The translations under genes and the position numbers were made by a program. A DNA stretch of 64,000 bases, taken from assembly GCA_017983755.1 (NCBI GenBank), contig JAGOAU010000003.1, forward strand, positions 119,496-183,495, read 5' to 3'. Within the stretch, counting starts at the first letter, position 1; the number at the start of each line of letters is the position of its first letter. The notes beneath the pieces were generated by a model. That model saw only the letters and a program-made list of their open reading frames with translations. It ran no database searches and was not told where the DNA came from. This document shows, piece after piece, positions 56,629 to 64,000 of the stretch. This DNA is from Azonexus sp. (GTDB lineage: Bacteria; Pseudomonadota; Gammaproteobacteria; Burkholderiales; Rhodocyclaceae).

Positions 56629-58310
56629 AAGTTAACTACAAGCACATCCTGGGCGGCCTGCTCGCCCTGCTGGCTGCCGGTGTGGCCCTCGCCGCCGGTG
56701 CCGATCTGGGCAACACCCAGAAGCAGGCGACCAACTGGACGGCCATCGCCATGTTCGGCATCTTTGTCGGTGGCACGCTCTACATCACCAAGTGGGCGGC
56801 CGGCAAGACCAAGTCGGCAGCAGACTTCTACACCGCCGGCGGTGGCATCACCGGCTTCCAGAACGGCCTGGCGATCGCCGGCGACTACATGTCCGCCGCG
56901 TCCTTCCTGGGTATTTCCGGTCTCGTGTTCGCCAACGGCTTCGACGGCCTGATCTTCTCGATCGGCTGGCTGGTCGGCTGGCCGGTCATCACCTTCCTGA
57001 TGGCCGAGCGCCTGCGCAACCTGGGCAAGTTCACGTTCGCCGACGTCGCCGCCTACCGTTTCGCCCAGACCCCGGTTCGCTCCTTTGCCGCGACCGGCTC
57101 CCTGGTCGTCGTCGCCTTCTACATGATTGCGCAGATGGTCGGTGCCGGCCAGCTGATCAAGGTGCTGTTCGGTCTCGAATACACCTACGCTGTCGTGATG
57201 GTCGGCATCATCATGATGATGTACGTGCTGTTCGGCGGCATGACCGCCACCACCTGGGTGCAGATCATCAAGGCCGTCATGCTGCTCTCCGGCGCCACCT
57301 TCATGGCCCTGGCCGTGCTGTTCCAGTTCGGTTTCAATCCGGAAGCGCTGTTTGCCAAGGCGGTTGAAGTGCACACCAAGCACGACGCCATCATGTCGCC
57401 GGGTGCCCTGATCAAGGATCCGATCTCCGCGATCTCGGTCGGTATGGCGCTGATGTTCGGTACCGCCGGCCTGCCGCACATCCTGATGCGCTTCTTCACC
57501 GTGCCGTCCGCCAAGGAAGCCCGCAAGTCCGTCGGCTGGGCGACCACCTGGATCGGCTACTTCTACATCCTGACCTTCATCATCGGCTTCGGCGCCATCG
57601 TCAACCTGATCCAGAATCCGGCTGACTACTACGTTGGCGGCGAAATTGCCAAGGGTCTGAAGGGCGGCGGCAACATGGCTGCCGTGCATCTGGCCAAGGC
57701 TGTTGGCGGCGACCTGTTCCTCGGCTTCATCTCGGCCGTGGCCTTCGCAACCATCCTCGCCGTTGTGGCTGGTCTGACGCTGTCCGGCGCTTCCGCCGTG
57801 TCGCACGACCTTTACGCCACGGTGTTCAAGCACGGCCAGGCTTCTTCCGAAGACGAACTGCGCGTTTCCAAGATCACGACGATCTGCCTCGGCATCCTCG
57901 CGGTGGTCCTCGGCATCCTGTTCGAGAAGGAAAACGTTGCCTACATGGTCATGCTGGCTTTCGCCATCGCCTGTTCCGCCAACTTCCCGGTCCTCTTCAT
58001 GTCCGTGTTGTGGAAGAACTGCACGACCAAGGGCGCGACCATCGGTGGTTTCGTCGGCCTGTTCGCCGCCGTGACCCTGACCGTGCTGTCCTCCAACGTG
58101 TGGGAAGCTGTGCTGGGCAACCCGAAGGGCTCCGCTCCCTTCCCGTACTCCTCGCCGGCGATCTTCTCGATGACCCTGGCCTTCTTCACGATCTGGCTCG
58201 TGTCCATCCTGGACAACTCCGAGCAGGCCAAGAAGGAGCGTGCCCTGTTCCCGGATCAGCTCATCCGTTCCGAAACCGGTCTGGGTGCCTCGTCCGCCAG
58301 CGCGCACTAA
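56625..58310 (+). CDS. actP: Cation/acetate symporter ActP
   Basis: 561 residues, about thirteen helices of the sodium:solute symporter family. An N-terminal signal-like helix ([20 protein letters not shown]) is followed by the family pattern [30 protein letters not shown]. It takes up acetate and related short acids. GTG 56625 has AAGGAGG 8 bases upstream. Control by the downstream two-component system is suggested by a shared repeat box. Confidence 0.93.
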   Translation: MKVNYKHILGGLLALLAAGVALAAGADLGNTQKQATNWTAIAMFGIFVGGTLYITKWAAGKTKSAADFYTAGGGITGFQNGLAIAGDYMSAASFLGISGLVFANGFDGLIFSIGWLVGWPVITFLMAERLRNLGKFTFADVAAYRFAQTPVRSFAATGSLVVVAFYMIAQMVGAGQLIKVLFGLEYTYAVVMVGIIMMMYVLFGGMTATTWVQIIKAVMLLSGATFMALAVLFQFGFNPEALFAKAVEVHTKHDAIMSPGALIKDPISAISVGMALMFGTAGLPHILMRFFTVPSAKEARKSVGWATTWIGYFYILTFIIGFGAIVNLIQNPADYYVGGEIAKGLKGGGNMAAVHLAKAVGGDLFLGFISAVAFATILAVVAGLTLSGASAVSHDLYATVFKHGQASSEDELRVSKITTICLGILAVVLGILFEKENVAYMVMLAFAIACSANFPVLFMSVLWKNCTTKGATIGGFVGLFAAVTLTVLSSNVWEAVLGNPKGSAPFPYSSPAIFSMTLAFFTIWLVSILDNSEQAKKERALFPDQLIRSETGLGASSASAH

Positions 58311-58328
58311 GCAGCAGGCTGTTTCAGC

Positions 58329-58360
58329 AAAAAGCCCGGGTTTCGACCCGGGCTTTTTTT
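58329..58360 (+). terminator. Rho-independent terminator of actP
   Basis: 10-bp stem AAAGCCCGGG/CCCGGGCTTT with loop TTTCGA and seven T. Confidence 0.94.
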
Positions 58361-58385
58361 CGTCCATTTTTTGCGGTTTTTGGTG

Positions 58386-58395
58386 GTCGACCGCA
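58386..58395 (-). repeat. TGCGGTCGAC dispersed motif, copy 14 (intergenic)
   Basis: Minus strand; followed by CACC-AAAAA-CCGC-AAAAAA, the clearest example of the two-tract pattern. Confidence 0.65.
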
Positions 58396-58597
58396 ACCGG
58401 CCCACGGATTCCCGTGGGCGTGCTTGTGCACTGCGGAAAGCGCAGGGCAACGAATTTGATAAACTTGCGAAGCTTTTTGGGAAAAAAACGGTAGGGGGCG
58501 CCCAGTGCAGGATCGGGCCACCCCCTGAGTCGCGGCGTCAGCCACGAACTCCAAAGACCATAAAAGGAGAACAGCCCGCGCAGAATAATGCGCGAGG

Positions 58598-58613
58598 CTT
58601 ACAAAATTCTTAC
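58598..58613 (-). promoter_or_regulatory. Direct-repeat box before the response-regulator gene
   Basis: CTTAC-N6-CTTAC, which on the minus strand is GTAAG-N6-GTAAG, identical in halves and spacing to the box before the actP operon. It lies 24 bases before the response-regulator start, consistent with autoregulation. Confidence 0.6.
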
Positions 58614-58637
58614 GCCGGTATGGGTGTATAAGGTTAC

Positions 58638-59309
58638 ATGCGGATTTTAATTGCTGAAGACGACGCCATCATCGCCGATGGTCTTTCCCGCTCGCTTCGC
58701 CAGGGCGGCTATGCGGTCGATTGGGCGCCGAACGGCATCGATGCCGACGCCGCGCTGGTGACTGTCAGTTACGACCTCCTGATTCTCGACCTCGGCCTGC
58801 CCAAGCTGTCGGGGCTGGAAGTGCTCAAGCGCCTGCGGGCGCGCAACAGCCAGTTGCCGGTCCTGATCCTGACCGCACTCGACGGGACCGGGGATCGCGT
58901 CAAGGGGCTCGATCTGGGCGCCGACGATTACATGATCAAGCCGTTCGAGCTGGCCGAACTGGAGGCCCGGGTGCGCGCCCTGACGCGCCGCTCGGCGGGG
59001 ACGACGCCGACCATCCAGTGCGGCACACTGACCTATGACCAGGTTGGACGGGTGGCGCAGATCCAGGGCCAGCCCCTCGACCTCTCGGCGCGCGAGATCG
59101 GCCTCCTGGAAGTTCTGCTGACCCGCATGGGGCGCCTGGTCAGCAAGGATCAACTGGTCGATCATCTGTGCGGTTGGGGCGAAGAGGTCAGTCACAACGC
59201 CATCGAAGTTTATGTACACCGCCTGCGCAAGAAGCTTGAAGTCGGCGGTGTCAAGATAGCCACCGTACGCGGGCTGGGTTATTGCCTTGAGCGCCCCCAG
59301 GCCGAATAA
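58638..59309 (+). CDS. OmpR-family response regulator, TctD-like
   Basis: 223 residues: receiver domain (ILIAEDDAIIADGL, LLILDLGLPKLSG, MIKPFEL) and winged helix (VSHNAIEVYVHRLRKKLEVGGVKIATVRGLGY). It is closest to TctD, which controls uptake of organic acids. It is cotranscribed with the sensor, overlapping it by 23 bases. The neighbouring actP operon with a matching repeat box is its likely target. Confidence 0.9.
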   Translation: MRILIAEDDAIIADGLSRSLRQGGYAVDWAPNGIDADAALVTVSYDLLILDLGLPKLSGLEVLKRLRARNSQLPVLILTALDGTGDRVKGLDLGADDYMIKPFELAELEARVRALTRRSAGTTPTIQCGTLTYDQVGRVAQIQGQPLDLSAREIGLLEVLLTRMGRLVSKDQLVDHLCGWGEEVSHNAIEVYVHRLRKKLEVGGVKIATVRGLGYCLERPQAE

Positions 59310-60786
59310 TCCTTCGGGTTCCGAGAGCGAGCGCTCGCTTTTCGGCGAGATACTCGACTGGATGCTGGCCCCGTTGCTGTTCGTCTGGCCGCTGAGCATC
59401 GCGTTCACGCATTACTTCGCCAACAACGTCGCCAATTTCCCTTACGATCAGGCGCTGCGCGAGCACGTGACCGCAATTTCGCGTCAGGTGAAGCTGGTCA
59501 ACGGCAAGCCAGTGCTCAGCCTGCCAGCCTCGGCACGGGCGCTCTTGCGCGCCGACGAAACCGACAATGTCTATTTTCACGTCGTCAGTCGCGATGGAAA
59601 ATTGCTGGCTGGCGACCGCGAGCTGCCGACGCCAGATCTGGAAATCGACCCCGACGCGCTGTCGGGCGAGATCTACTTCCGCGACATCGAGCTGAAGGGG
59701 CAGGATGTCCGGGTTGCCTACTCCTACGTCGCCGACGGCCGGATGCCGCGCGACCGCTGGGTGCTGGTCGAGGTCGCCGAGACGATGGAGAAGCGCACGC
59801 AACTGGCCAACAAGATCGTTGCCAGCGTCATCCTGCCGCAGTTCATCATCATTCCGCTGGCCGTCATGCTCGTCTGGTTTGGCCTGTCGCGCGGCCTGCG
59901 TCCATTGACCCGTCTGCGCAAGACCATCGAAACCCGCGATCCGGCAGACCTTTCGCCCATTGCCACCCATCGCGTTCCGGAGGAACTGGAACCGCTGGTC
60001 GAGGCATTCAACGAAATGCTCGAACGCATGAAACGCAACGTCGAAGCGCAGCAGCGTTTCGTCGCCGATGCCGCGCACCAGATGCGGACGCCGCTGACCG
60101 GGCTCAAGACCCAGGCCCAGTTCGCGATTCGCGAAAATGACCCGGAAGCCCTGCGGCACGCGCTGCGCCAGATCGCCGTCGGCGTCGACCGCGCCGGGCG
60201 TCTGGTTAACCAGCTGCTGACGCTGGCGCGCGCCGAAGGGGGCGAGGCCGCTCAACAAAGCCACCAGCCGCTCGATCTGAGCGTGCTGATCCGCGAAGTC
60301 GTCGAGGACTGGGTCATGCTGGCGCTCGAAAAGCGGATCGATCTGGGTTTCGAGGCCGAGGGGGCAGCGATGGTCAGGGGCAATCCGTTCCTCCTCTGCG
60401 AACTGGCCAAGAACCTGATCGATAACGCGCTCCGTTACACCCCGGCCGGCGGCCATGTCACCTGCCGCGTGCTGAACACCGGGGTGGCGACCGTCTTCGA
60501 GGTCGAGGACAACGGCATCGGCATTACCGAAGCGCAGGCCGAGATGGTGTTCGAGCGCTTTTACCGGGTCGATGACGCGTCGACCGAGGGTAGCGGCCTC
60601 GGCCTCGCCATCGTTCAGGAAATCGCCGCACAGCACAATGCGACCGCCAGGCTGCGCCCGCACCCTGCCGGGCGCGGCGCCATTGCCCGCGTCGTATTCC
60701 GGACCTGGCGCCCGCCACCGCCACTACCGCCATTGCCGGACGATTTTTCGGAGCTCTATCGGCAGTCACCGCCAATCGGTACCTGA
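59287..60786 (+). CDS. Sensor histidine kinase, TctE-like
   Basis: 499 residues. Two membrane helices frame a periplasmic 2CSK-type sensor domain of about 150 residues; HAMP, the box FVADAAHQMRTPLTGLKTQA and ATPase motifs (NLIDNALRYTP, DNGIGIT, GSGLGLAIV) follow. The AHQMRTPL variant is typical of TctE. Start TTG 59287 overlaps the regulator gene; a downstream start is possible. A proline-rich stretch ends the protein. Confidence 0.88.
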   Translation: MSAPRPNNPSGSESERSLFGEILDWMLAPLLFVWPLSIAFTHYFANNVANFPYDQALREHVTAISRQVKLVNGKPVLSLPASARALLRADETDNVYFHVVSRDGKLLAGDRELPTPDLEIDPDALSGEIYFRDIELKGQDVRVAYSYVADGRMPRDRWVLVEVAETMEKRTQLANKIVASVILPQFIIIPLAVMLVWFGLSRGLRPLTRLRKTIETRDPADLSPIATHRVPEELEPLVEAFNEMLERMKRNVEAQQRFVADAAHQMRTPLTGLKTQAQFAIRENDPEALRHALRQIAVGVDRAGRLVNQLLTLARAEGGEAAQQSHQPLDLSVLIREVVEDWVMLALEKRIDLGFEAEGAAMVRGNPFLLCELAKNLIDNALRYTPAGGHVTCRVLNTGVATVFEVEDNGIGITEAQAEMVFERFYRVDDASTEGSGLGLAIVQEIAAQHNATARLRPHPAGRGAIARVVFRTWRPPPPLPPLPDDFSELYRQSPPIGT

Positions 60787-60810
60787 GCCCACGTTTTTGC
60801 AGTCACCGTA

Positions 60811-60839
60811 TTGCAGCAGCCGGGACACCTCGCTATAAT
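60811..60839 (+). promoter_or_regulatory. Sigma-70 promoter of tRNA-Phe
   Basis: TTGCAG and a perfect TATAAT separated by 17 bases; the tRNA starts 12 bases later. Confidence 0.85.
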
Positions 60840-60851
60840 TCGCCCTCCCTT

Positions 60852-60927
60852 GGCCAATTAGCTCAGTTGGTAGAGCAGCGGATTGAAAATCCGCGTGTCC
60901 GTGGTTCGATTCCGCGATTGGCCACCA
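60852..60927 (+). tRNA. tRNA-Phe (anticodon GAA)
   Basis: Complete cloverleaf of 76 bases: acceptor GGCCAAT with ATTGGCC, anticodon stem CGGAT/ATCCG around TGAAA, T-arm GTTCGATTC and encoded CCA. The integrase 174 bases downstream suggests that its 3' end is the attachment site of a genomic island. Confidence 0.97.
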
Positions 60928-60960
60928 AGAATTTGTTTTAAGAAGTCCAAAGCAGTACAA

Positions 60961-61004
60961 AAAAAGGCCGGAAACCTTGATAAATACAGGGTTCTGGCCT
61001 TTTT
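60961..61004 (+). terminator. Terminator-like hairpin after tRNA-Phe
   Basis: Arms AAAAAGGCCGGAAACC and GGGTTCTGGCCTTTTT pair with one mismatch and one G-T around a 12-base loop, ending in five T. Confidence 0.75.
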
Positions 61005-61041
61005 CACGTCCACGCGAGTCCAATCTTGTCTATTGCAATCC

Positions 61042-61101
61042 GACGGTAAGTGACGGTAGATTTGACGGTAACTGATCGCTCTCTAGAAGGTGTTACCGTC
61101 A
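61042..61101 (+). repeat. Repeated TGACGGTA arm-type sites before the integrase
   Basis: GACGGTAA (61042-61049), TGACGGTA (61051-61058) and TGACGGTAA (61063-61071) in direct order, then TTACCGTCA (61093-61101) inverted and abutting the integrase ATG. This looks like integrase arm-binding sites, or an operator that limits integrase expression. Confidence 0.65.
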
Positions 61102-62313
61102 ATGGCGCTTACTGACACTGCAATACGTACTGCCAAACCGGCTGAAAAAGCCACAAAAATGGCCGATTCGGGTGGGCTGTATTTGCTTCTGAGCCCGAAT
61201 GGTTCGAAATGGTGGCGGCTTGATTATCGATTTTTGGGCAAGCGCAAGACACTTTCGATGGGTGTCTATCCATCTGTCGGACTAAAGGCGGCAAGGGATA
61301 AACGCGATGAGGCCAAAAGGCTGCTTGCTGATGGAATCGATCCGGGTGAGGAGCGAAAAATTCAAAAGGCAGCCCGACATGAGCGAGCCGAGAATAGCTT
61401 TGAAGTTGTCGCGCGAGAGTGGTTTGCAAAATTCTCGCCCAACTGGGCGCCTAGCCATGCGGACAAGATTATTCGCAGGCTAGAGCGAGATGTATTCCCT
61501 TGGATCGGCGGAAATCCGATTGCAGAAATCAAGGCGTCTGATTTATTGCGGGCGATCAAAAAGATTGAAAGTCGTGGCGTCTTGGAAACGGCACATCGCG
61601 CTCTACAGAACTGTAGTCAGGTGTTCCGATATGCTGTCGCACACGGATTGTGTGACAGAGACCCATCTGGAGACCTGAGGGGAGCGCTGCCTCCAGTGAA
61701 GGGTAGGCACTTTGCCGCAATTATTGATCCGCCAGGCGTCGCCAAGCTGCTTCGGGCATTTGATAATTTTAAGGGTAGTTACATCGTCCTCGGTGCTCTG
61801 CGCCTTTCCCCATTGTTTTTTGTGCGTCCTGGTGAGCTTCGTAAAGCTGAGTGGGGTCAAATTGATCTGGATGCGGGTGAGTGGACTTACACAGCAACAA
61901 AAACCGATACGGCGCATCTGGTGCCGCTTGCGACCCAGGCGATCACTATTCTGAGGGAGTTGCATGAGTTGACCGGGCATGGGCGATATGTGTTTGCAGG
62001 AAGAAATCCGCAAAAGCCAATGTCGGAAAACACCGTTAACGCGGCTTTGCGCCGTCTGGGATATGACACACAGAAAGATATGACTGGTCATGGATTCCGG
62101 GCAATGGCACGGACCATCCTGCATGAAGAGCTGCATTTTGATCCTGTTGTTATCGAGCATCAGCTAGCACATTCTGTTCCAGATGCCTTGGGTACTGCCT
62201 ACAACCGTACCAAGTTCTTGAAGGAACGGAAGGTAATGATGCAGGTATGGGCGGATTATCTGGATAAGCTAAAGTCTGGTGCGGAGGTCGTGCCAATCAA
62301 CAAGGTTGCGTGA
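61102..62313 (+). CDS. P4-type tyrosine recombinase (genomic island integrase)
   Basis: 403 residues. The N-terminal DUF4102 arm-binding domain (MALTDTAIRTAKPAEK, SMGVYPSVGLKAARDKRDEA) precedes a core-binding and a catalytic domain with R (VRPGELRKAEW), HxxR (HGFRA), H (HQLAHS) and the tyrosine in AYNRTKF. It is placed just after tRNA-Phe, as usual for such islands. GC content and codon use are visibly lower than in the upstream genes, a sign of transfer. Confidence 0.92.
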   Translation: MALTDTAIRTAKPAEKATKMADSGGLYLLLSPNGSKWWRLDYRFLGKRKTLSMGVYPSVGLKAARDKRDEAKRLLADGIDPGEERKIQKAARHERAENSFEVVAREWFAKFSPNWAPSHADKIIRRLERDVFPWIGGNPIAEIKASDLLRAIKKIESRGVLETAHRALQNCSQVFRYAVAHGLCDRDPSGDLRGALPPVKGRHFAAIIDPPGVAKLLRAFDNFKGSYIVLGALRLSPLFFVRPGELRKAEWGQIDLDAGEWTYTATKTDTAHLVPLATQAITILRELHELTGHGRYVFAGRNPQKPMSENTVNAALRRLGYDTQKDMTGHGFRAMARTILHEELHFDPVVIEHQLAHSVPDALGTAYNRTKFLKERKVMMQVWADYLDKLKSGAEVVPINKVA

Positions 62314-62330
62314 CAAATTGTAGTAGTGCG

Positions 62331-62512
62331 CGATTTCTACACATAAACACAATATTCCGCATGCGCTGAGCTGAGCGTGTCAGGAATTTTGTGTTTCCCG
62401 AATGTCTGGTATCCAGTGGCGGCCGACTTATTCGTTGCCTCACTTGAGTTGCGGCAATGGTCGAGGACTTGCTTTTGACCAGTCGTCACGAATGGCTCAT
62501 GTGTAGAAATCG
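62331..62512. repeat. 182-base element bounded by 14-bp perfect inverted repeats
   Basis: CGATTTCTACACAT (62331-62344) and its exact complement ATGTGTAGAAATCG (62499-62512) bound a non-coding stretch starting 18 bases after the integrase stop. It could be a small MITE-like or IS remnant; no target duplication is evident. Confidence 0.4.
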
Positions 62513-62684
62513 GGACTTGATCTGACAGCGATTGTCAGTTTGAAGCTCTAAGTTCAGCAGCTACAAGCGTGCGCAGTTCACGCCAGATATGACCGCAACA
62601 GACTGATAAGAGACGTTCAGTTTCCACGAGTCACCGCCAGGACCCGACCCTTTGCGGACATAGGCCAGTTGGGAAAGCGGTCTT
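62513..62684. other. Non-coding stretch between inverted repeats and attC-like site
   Basis: No frame with a credible start or recognisable product was seen, on either strand. It is possibly remnant DNA of the island. Confidence 0.5.
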
Positions 62685-62757
62685 CAGGAACGTTCAGCTT
62701 GAGGGGACCGCCGAGAAGCACAGCTTCTCGGCGGTCCCCTCGAAGCGATGGTTAGAC
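62685..62757 (-). repeat. attC-like recombination site of an integron cassette
   Basis: On the minus strand it starts with GTCTAAC (R'' core), runs through a 19-bp perfect stem (62701-62719 with 62723-62741, loop ACA) and ends CTGAACGTT (R' side, GTTCCTG, imperfect). The flank GCTTCGAGGGG / CCCCTCAAGC pairs with one extrahelical base, as attC sites do. It sits just after the cassette gene, where an attC belongs. Confidence 0.7.
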
Positions 62758-62782
62758 CCCGGAGCCCTATAGGAGAATGCCT

Positions 62783-63481
62783 TCATTTGCTGTCCTCAGC
62801 CTTCGTTGGCGCAACAGCTTCGCCGACAAAGTGCGGGGCCTTCCCGTCTGGATACTCTGCACGTGCCCAAAGGCCCGTTCGCTGAATGTACGAAAGAACA
62901 TCTTCGCGAGAGGCGTCCCCGCGAATAAATCTGTTTCTAAGGTCAACAAATGCCGCGTCATGGAGGACGGGCCAACCCATACTTGCAACCTGCGCGGAGA
63001 GCGCTTGGACAATTTCTGTAAGGGACGCAAAGGCCGCCTTTCGAACCTCCGGCGCCGAGCAGGCGAGTGGCCAACCAACGTGACACAGTTCGCTACAGTC
63101 ATGCCAGTAGCTCGATAGTTTTCCTATTTGTGGAGTGAGGAACGAGCCGTCAATCCTTAGCGCCCCAAGGACGATGCGCATGAATTCGAAATGCCCGTCT
63201 ATCTCCCTTTGGTGCCCAGCAAGTTCGTATATCCGCTTCTCGATGCGCTTAAAAGAACCGATGTCGTTCAGGTCATCCGCTTCGGGCTTGCGATTCAGCA
63301 AGGACGTCCAGTAGTGAACGGCCAAACGCTCTATTCCAAGCCGAAGCTCAAACGCCGCATATGAAAGAGCCGCCGTTTCTTCTCCGTCCGCGCTCGCGGC
63401 GAGCCAAGCGTTTCCCTGCGTGATGTGATGGGAAAGGTCGTTTTGGTGTCGGAGGGAAATCTCAGCCACATTCCTGGTCAT
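62783..63481 (-). CDS. Hypothetical protein in a gene cassette
   Basis: 232 residues, no recognised family. It is mostly helical and soluble, without a signal peptide; it contains several Trp and His residues (for example SYWHDCSELCHVGWP). ATG 63481 lies 4 bases after a GTTAGAC core site, and the stop is 25 bases ahead of the attC-like site. This is the tight packing of an integron cassette. Base use differs from the core genome. Confidence 0.68.
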   Translation of the reverse strand: MTRNVAEISLRHQNDLSHHITQGNAWLAASADGEETAALSYAAFELRLGIERLAVHYWTSLLNRKPEADDLNDIGSFKRIEKRIYELAGHQREIDGHFEFMRIVLGALRIDGSFLTPQIGKLSSYWHDCSELCHVGWPLACSAPEVRKAAFASLTEIVQALSAQVASMGWPVLHDAAFVDLRNRFIRGDASREDVLSYIQRTGLWARAEYPDGKAPHFVGEAVAPTKAEDSK

Positions 63482-63485
63482 CGGG

Positions 63486-63492
63486 GTCTAAC
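63486..63492 (-). repeat. Integron core site GTTAGAC before the cassette gene
   Basis: Fits GTTRRRY. With the neighbouring CCC it forms GTTAGACCCC, repeated inverted at 62751-62760 at the other end of the cassette. No clear attI or second attC was found just beyond it. Confidence 0.6.
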
Positions 63493-64000
63493 AGTTATTC
63501 ACGAGCAGAAACGTCCGGGTTATTGCTAATAATACGGACACGATTGAATCGCCTCTAAGTTTTTGAATGACATAGAGATTATCCCATGCGGGTCTCCTTA
63601 TCAATCTCCAATCATACGGACAGAGCCGATGTCCGCTATGGAGCCGATTCTTGATGGGCCGCTCTTGGCCGACTGCCGAAGTAGGCTTTCCCGCCATCAA
63701 TGTCCGCAAGCGCTGCATTGCTGCCGGTGAACTGGCTAACTTAATACAGCAAATGCGCCAAGGATCGAGGCTTGATCTGATCGGACACCATTTGTCAGGT
63801 CAAGTCTGGTTTTTTGCAGCTCATTCATCTACCAGTTGAATCCGCAAAGTGGAACCGGCCATTCCCCTCCGGCTAGGTCTCTGGCAGCTTTGGCTGACTT
63901 TATGATTGTTGTCAATGGCATGGGGCCATTGTTCGACCGAAGCGGACTATGGGTACGTGATGTACCCCTTGTGTAAACGACTCGGGCAATATATCCGTGA
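63493..64000. other. Right end of the window, no gene recognised
   Basis: Mixed-GC sequence of the island. A 62-codon frame at 63651-63839 shows no similarity I recognise and no good ribosome site. A hairpin CGGACA/TGTCCG lies at about 63618-63636. No integron integrase is visible before the window ends. Confidence 0.45.

Larger units (their letters stand above)
58361..58637 (+). other. Leader region between actP and the TctD-like gene
   Basis: 277 bases holding a minus-strand copy of the dispersed motif, a possible hairpin CCCACGGATTCCCGTGGG (58400-58417), and the direct-repeat box at 58598-58613. An 86-codon frame from a TTG at 58371 has no ribosome site and no recognisable protein, so I do not call it a gene. 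Confidence 0.5.

Noticed and set aside
56559-58367. 602-codon frame opposite actP
   Set aside because: Mirror frame; the product is His/Asp/Gly-rich with no family, whereas actP is unmistakable.
58371-58631. 86-codon frame ahead of the TctD-like gene
   Set aside because: TTG start without a ribosome site, basic low-complexity product, overlaps the direct-repeat box; treated as leader.
62685-62757. Reading the 19-bp hairpin as a rho-independent terminator
   Set aside because: There is no T-run on either side, and the flanking GTCTAAC core, extrahelical base and position after the cassette gene fit attC better. Transcription stop remains a possible side role.
62516-63780. Direct repeat CTTGATCTGA (62516-62525 and 63771-63780) as element ends
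   Set aside because: Only 10 bases match with no extension or flanking structure; chance cannot be excluded.

Overview
The window reads as chromosomal DNA of a betaproteobacterium, most likely of the order Rhodocyclales (Dechloromonas/Azonexus type). This is inferred from GC-rich, strongly codon-biased genes, the yicC / LysM-BON / gmk-rpoZ-spoT order, glnA-DUF4124 with ntrBC nearby, the ribBA-ribH-nusB-thiL-pgpA operon, CIRCE elements at both groESL and rpoH, and a DUF485-ActP acetate permease beside a TctDE-like two-component system. No rRNA is present; there are two tRNAs (Arg-CCG and Phe-GAA).

Layout. 0-9.2 kb: a Ser/Thr kinase cut by the window edge, yicC, a LysM/BON protein, gmk, rpoZ, spoT, dadA, a TatD nuclease, then napGH behind a structured leader. 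9.3-17.4 kb: rpoH under a CIRCE element, three MFS carriers (two sandwiching a thioesterase gene, divergent from a LysR regulator) and a periplasmic DegP-type protease. 17.4-25.8 kb: a QseBC-like two-component pair upstream of the protease, a GNAT enzyme, gluQ, clsB with its ybhP-like partner, nadA, a rhodanese and a CDF metal transporter. 25.8-36.4 kb: glnA with an NtrC site and sigma-54 promoter, a DUF4124 protein, an RND efflux pair, ntrB-ntrC, birA and coaX. 36.4-45.3 kb: a membrane-stress-like cluster (DUF350, SPFH, DUF4178, a 48-residue protein), a GRDP-like protein, gabD, an NlpC/P60 lipoprotein, tRNA-Arg, a membrane-anchored Mrr-like nuclease with a substituted catalytic lysine, a metallophosphatase and a solitary HicA. 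45.4-56.1 kb: pgpA-thiL-nusB-ribH-ribBA, yceI, a membrane aminopropyltransferase, a P2-type ATPase and groESL. 56.2-60.8 kb: yjcH-like gene plus actP and a TctDE-like two-component system sharing a direct-repeat box. 60.85 kb to the end: tRNA-Phe with a P4-type integrase integrated behind it, then a region of visibly lower GC holding what looks like a single integron gene cassette with an attC site.

The most unusual signal is scattered: the 10-mer TGCGGTCGAC occurs 14 times in 64 kb, in genes and between them, and nearly always precedes one or two A/T-rich tracts about one helical turn apart. That layout resembles the DNA uptake signal of Pasteurellaceae. Other points of interest are the solitary integron cassette, the folded napGH leader, the paired CIRCE control of rpoH and groESL, and the shared GTAAG-N6-GTAAG box that ties the two-component system to the acetate permease operon.
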